A DNA stretch of 64,000 nucleotides from Pelagibaculum spongiae. GTDB lineage: Bacteria > Pseudomonadota > Gammaproteobacteria > Enterobacterales > Pelagibaculaceae. Shown one piece after another: positions 63,174 through 64,000 of this stretch (position 1 is the first letter of the stretch; every line of letters starts with the position of its first letter). The stretch is taken from contig NZ_QDDL01000001.1 in NCBI RefSeq assembly GCF_003097315.1, positions 1,054,001 to 1,118,000 of the forward strand. Reading direction: 5' to 3'. A program made the translations under genes and the position numbers. The notes below the pieces were generated by a model. It did no database searches. It saw only the letters and a program-made list of their open reading frames with translations, and was not told the origin of the DNA.

Positions 63174-63884
63174 TTAATCGTCTGGGAAAGAACTTACAGA
63201 TGAAGAATCAAGCATACTATAGCTGCTGCTCGAACTATCATCTTCTAACACTGTGGCAGAAGTAAATGGCTGCCGCGTTTTTAATGCTTTAGAAAAATCC
63301 GCTAACTCTTTTTGATATATATCTGATTGCGAATTAATCGCTTGGGCACCTCGTTCGATTGCTGCAATCATGTTCTCTCCCGAATCATCAATCAAAAAAC
63401 AGTGCCTCCACGAAATGCTTTTTCTACTAATTCGTGCAACATTTGATTTGAACCTACTCATCTGGGCGATTTTTGTTGCAGAATAATTTAATTCTATATC
63501 GCCATCTTCGTTAGTTTCAGAAATTATTGGCGGAGAATTTTTGTTTGCAAAACCAGCATTGTCGATTAACTTTTTAACGGCGGCTGTTTTTGCAAAAAAC
63601 ATTTTTAGCATTTCTTTTATTTCATCTTCTTCATAATTTGAACTGGTAACAAAAAAAAGTCGACAGTCCCCATAGCCAGCTCTTCTAGCAATATCTACAA
63701 AGAAACTAACATGAAGATCTTGATATAAAGGGAAGAACCTCCAACCACCATACACTTTTCTGTTAGACAATATTTCTCCATGCCTCTGCAAATAGATACT
63801 TCTCATTTGAACAGCAACCAATCTATTTGTTTTTTCTAATCTTGCAATTAACGTTTCATCGAGATCAAAAAAAATTAACCACAC
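63174..63884 (-). CDS. HAD-superfamily hydrolase-like protein
   Basis: A 236-residue protein. FFDLDETLI gives the DxDxT catalytic motif (D7, D9), a RLFFVTSSNYEEDE segment (about 75-88) resembles motif II, and CFLIDDSGENM (about 162-172) is motif IV. The last 20 residues are almost pure Ser with acidic residues (DDSSSSSYSMLDSSSVSSFP), an unusual tail. HAD proteins are mostly phosphatases; the substrate is unknown. It converges on the M23 gene with three bases between the stops and is AT-rich, unlike its neighbour. Confidence 0.75.
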   Translation of the reverse strand: MWLIFFDLDETLIARLEKTNRLVAVQMRSIYLQRHGEILSNRKVYGGWRFFPLYQDLHVSFFVDIARRAGYGDCRLFFVTSSNYEEDEIKEMLKMFFAKTAAVKKLIDNAGFANKNSPPIISETNEDGDIELNYSATKIAQMSRFKSNVARISRKSISWRHCFLIDDSGENMIAAIERGAQAINSQSDIYQKELADFSKALKTRQPFTSATVLEDDSSSSSYSMLDSSSVSSFPDD

Positions 63885-63899
63885 ATGTTTTACACCTAT

Positions 63900-63938
63900 A
63901 AAAAAACCCCATCACCCTGGAGAATGATGGGGTTTTTG
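63900..63938 (-). terminator. terminator of the leftward gene entering at the right edge
   Basis: AAAAACCCCATCA/TGATGGGGTTTTT, a near-perfect stem with T-run on the minus strand, 26 bases after the stop codon at 63964. Confidence 0.9.
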
Positions 63939-63963
63939 CAGTTCTGATTTCAGATCACAAGTA

Positions 63964-64000
63964 TTAGTTAGTGATACTGAAGTCGTAACGTGCGCCTAAT
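63964..64000 (-). CDS. C-terminal end of an outer-membrane-type protein (cut by window edge)
   Basis: The minus strand encodes the final residues LGARYDFSITN and a TAA stop. Alternating polar and aromatic residues near a C-terminus suit the last strand of a porin or barrel protein. Only 11 residues are visible, so this is a guess. Confidence 0.4.
   Translation of the reverse strand, partial: LGARYDFSITN

Overview
The window is a stretch of gammaproteobacterial chromosome, probably from a marine relative of the Pseudomonas/Oceanospirillales groups. The evidence is synteny: gcvH-ubiI-ubiH-pepP-ygfB-zapA-6S RNA-fau, ilvA/rpiA/serA/D-2-hydroxyglutarate dehydrogenase, dksA-gluQ-cbrX-cbrA-cbrB-pcnB-folK-panB-panC-panD, and xseA opposite guaB-guaA. 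No species is claimed.

Layout. 1-2.2 kb is accessory: the N-terminal part of a SIR2-like NAD-processing protein (cut by the window edge) and a DinJ/YafQ-type toxin-antitoxin pair. 2.2-9.1 kb holds a group II PLP decarboxylase, a very large lipoprotein followed by a beta-barrel-like secreted protein whose signal-peptide codons coincide with a terminator hairpin, and a 1-Cys peroxiredoxin. 9.1-12.6 kb is the TPP-riboswitch-controlled thiamine importer (thiB-thiP-thiQ). 12.7-20.7 kb is the gcvH/ubiquinone/cell-division/6S RNA block. 20.8-31.4 kb covers isoleucine, pentose-phosphate and serine metabolism, D-2-hydroxyglutarate clearance, sfsA and dksA. 31.5-44.2 kb contains a nitroreductase, gluQ, the CbrX-CbrA-CbrB carbon/nitrogen control system, poly(A) polymerase, folK, panBCD and an acetyl-CoA acetyltransferase. 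44.3-54.7 kb is an AT-richer accessory region with tandem and inverted repeats, a REP-associated transposase broken by one stop codon, and single hypothetical genes (PRTase-like, Sel1-like, YopT/C58-like, MTHFR-like, LRAT-like). 54.9-64 kb returns to core genes: nnrS behind an FNR/DNR-type box, yvcK, guaBA, xseA, an M23 peptidase, a HAD protein and the last codons of an outer-membrane-type gene.

The most notable observation is the 720-bp gap between cbrB and pcnB. In Pseudomonas this is where the CbrB-activated, Hfq-titrating RNA CrcZ lies. Here the gap holds no gene but several AANAANAA (CA-type) motif clusters, three of them inside predicted stem-loops, then a strong GC hairpin. I read it as a CrcZ-like RNA. 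I could not find a convincing sigma-54 promoter; a sigma-70-like promoter is present instead.

Genes that work together: SerA with the neighbouring D-2-hydroxyglutarate dehydrogenase; ThiB/P/Q under one riboswitch; UbiI and UbiH; ZapA with its coiled-coil partner; CbrX/A/B with the putative RNA; PanB/C/D with FolK; GuaB and GuaA. Several very small proteins (25-58 aa) were found by direct reading and are included.
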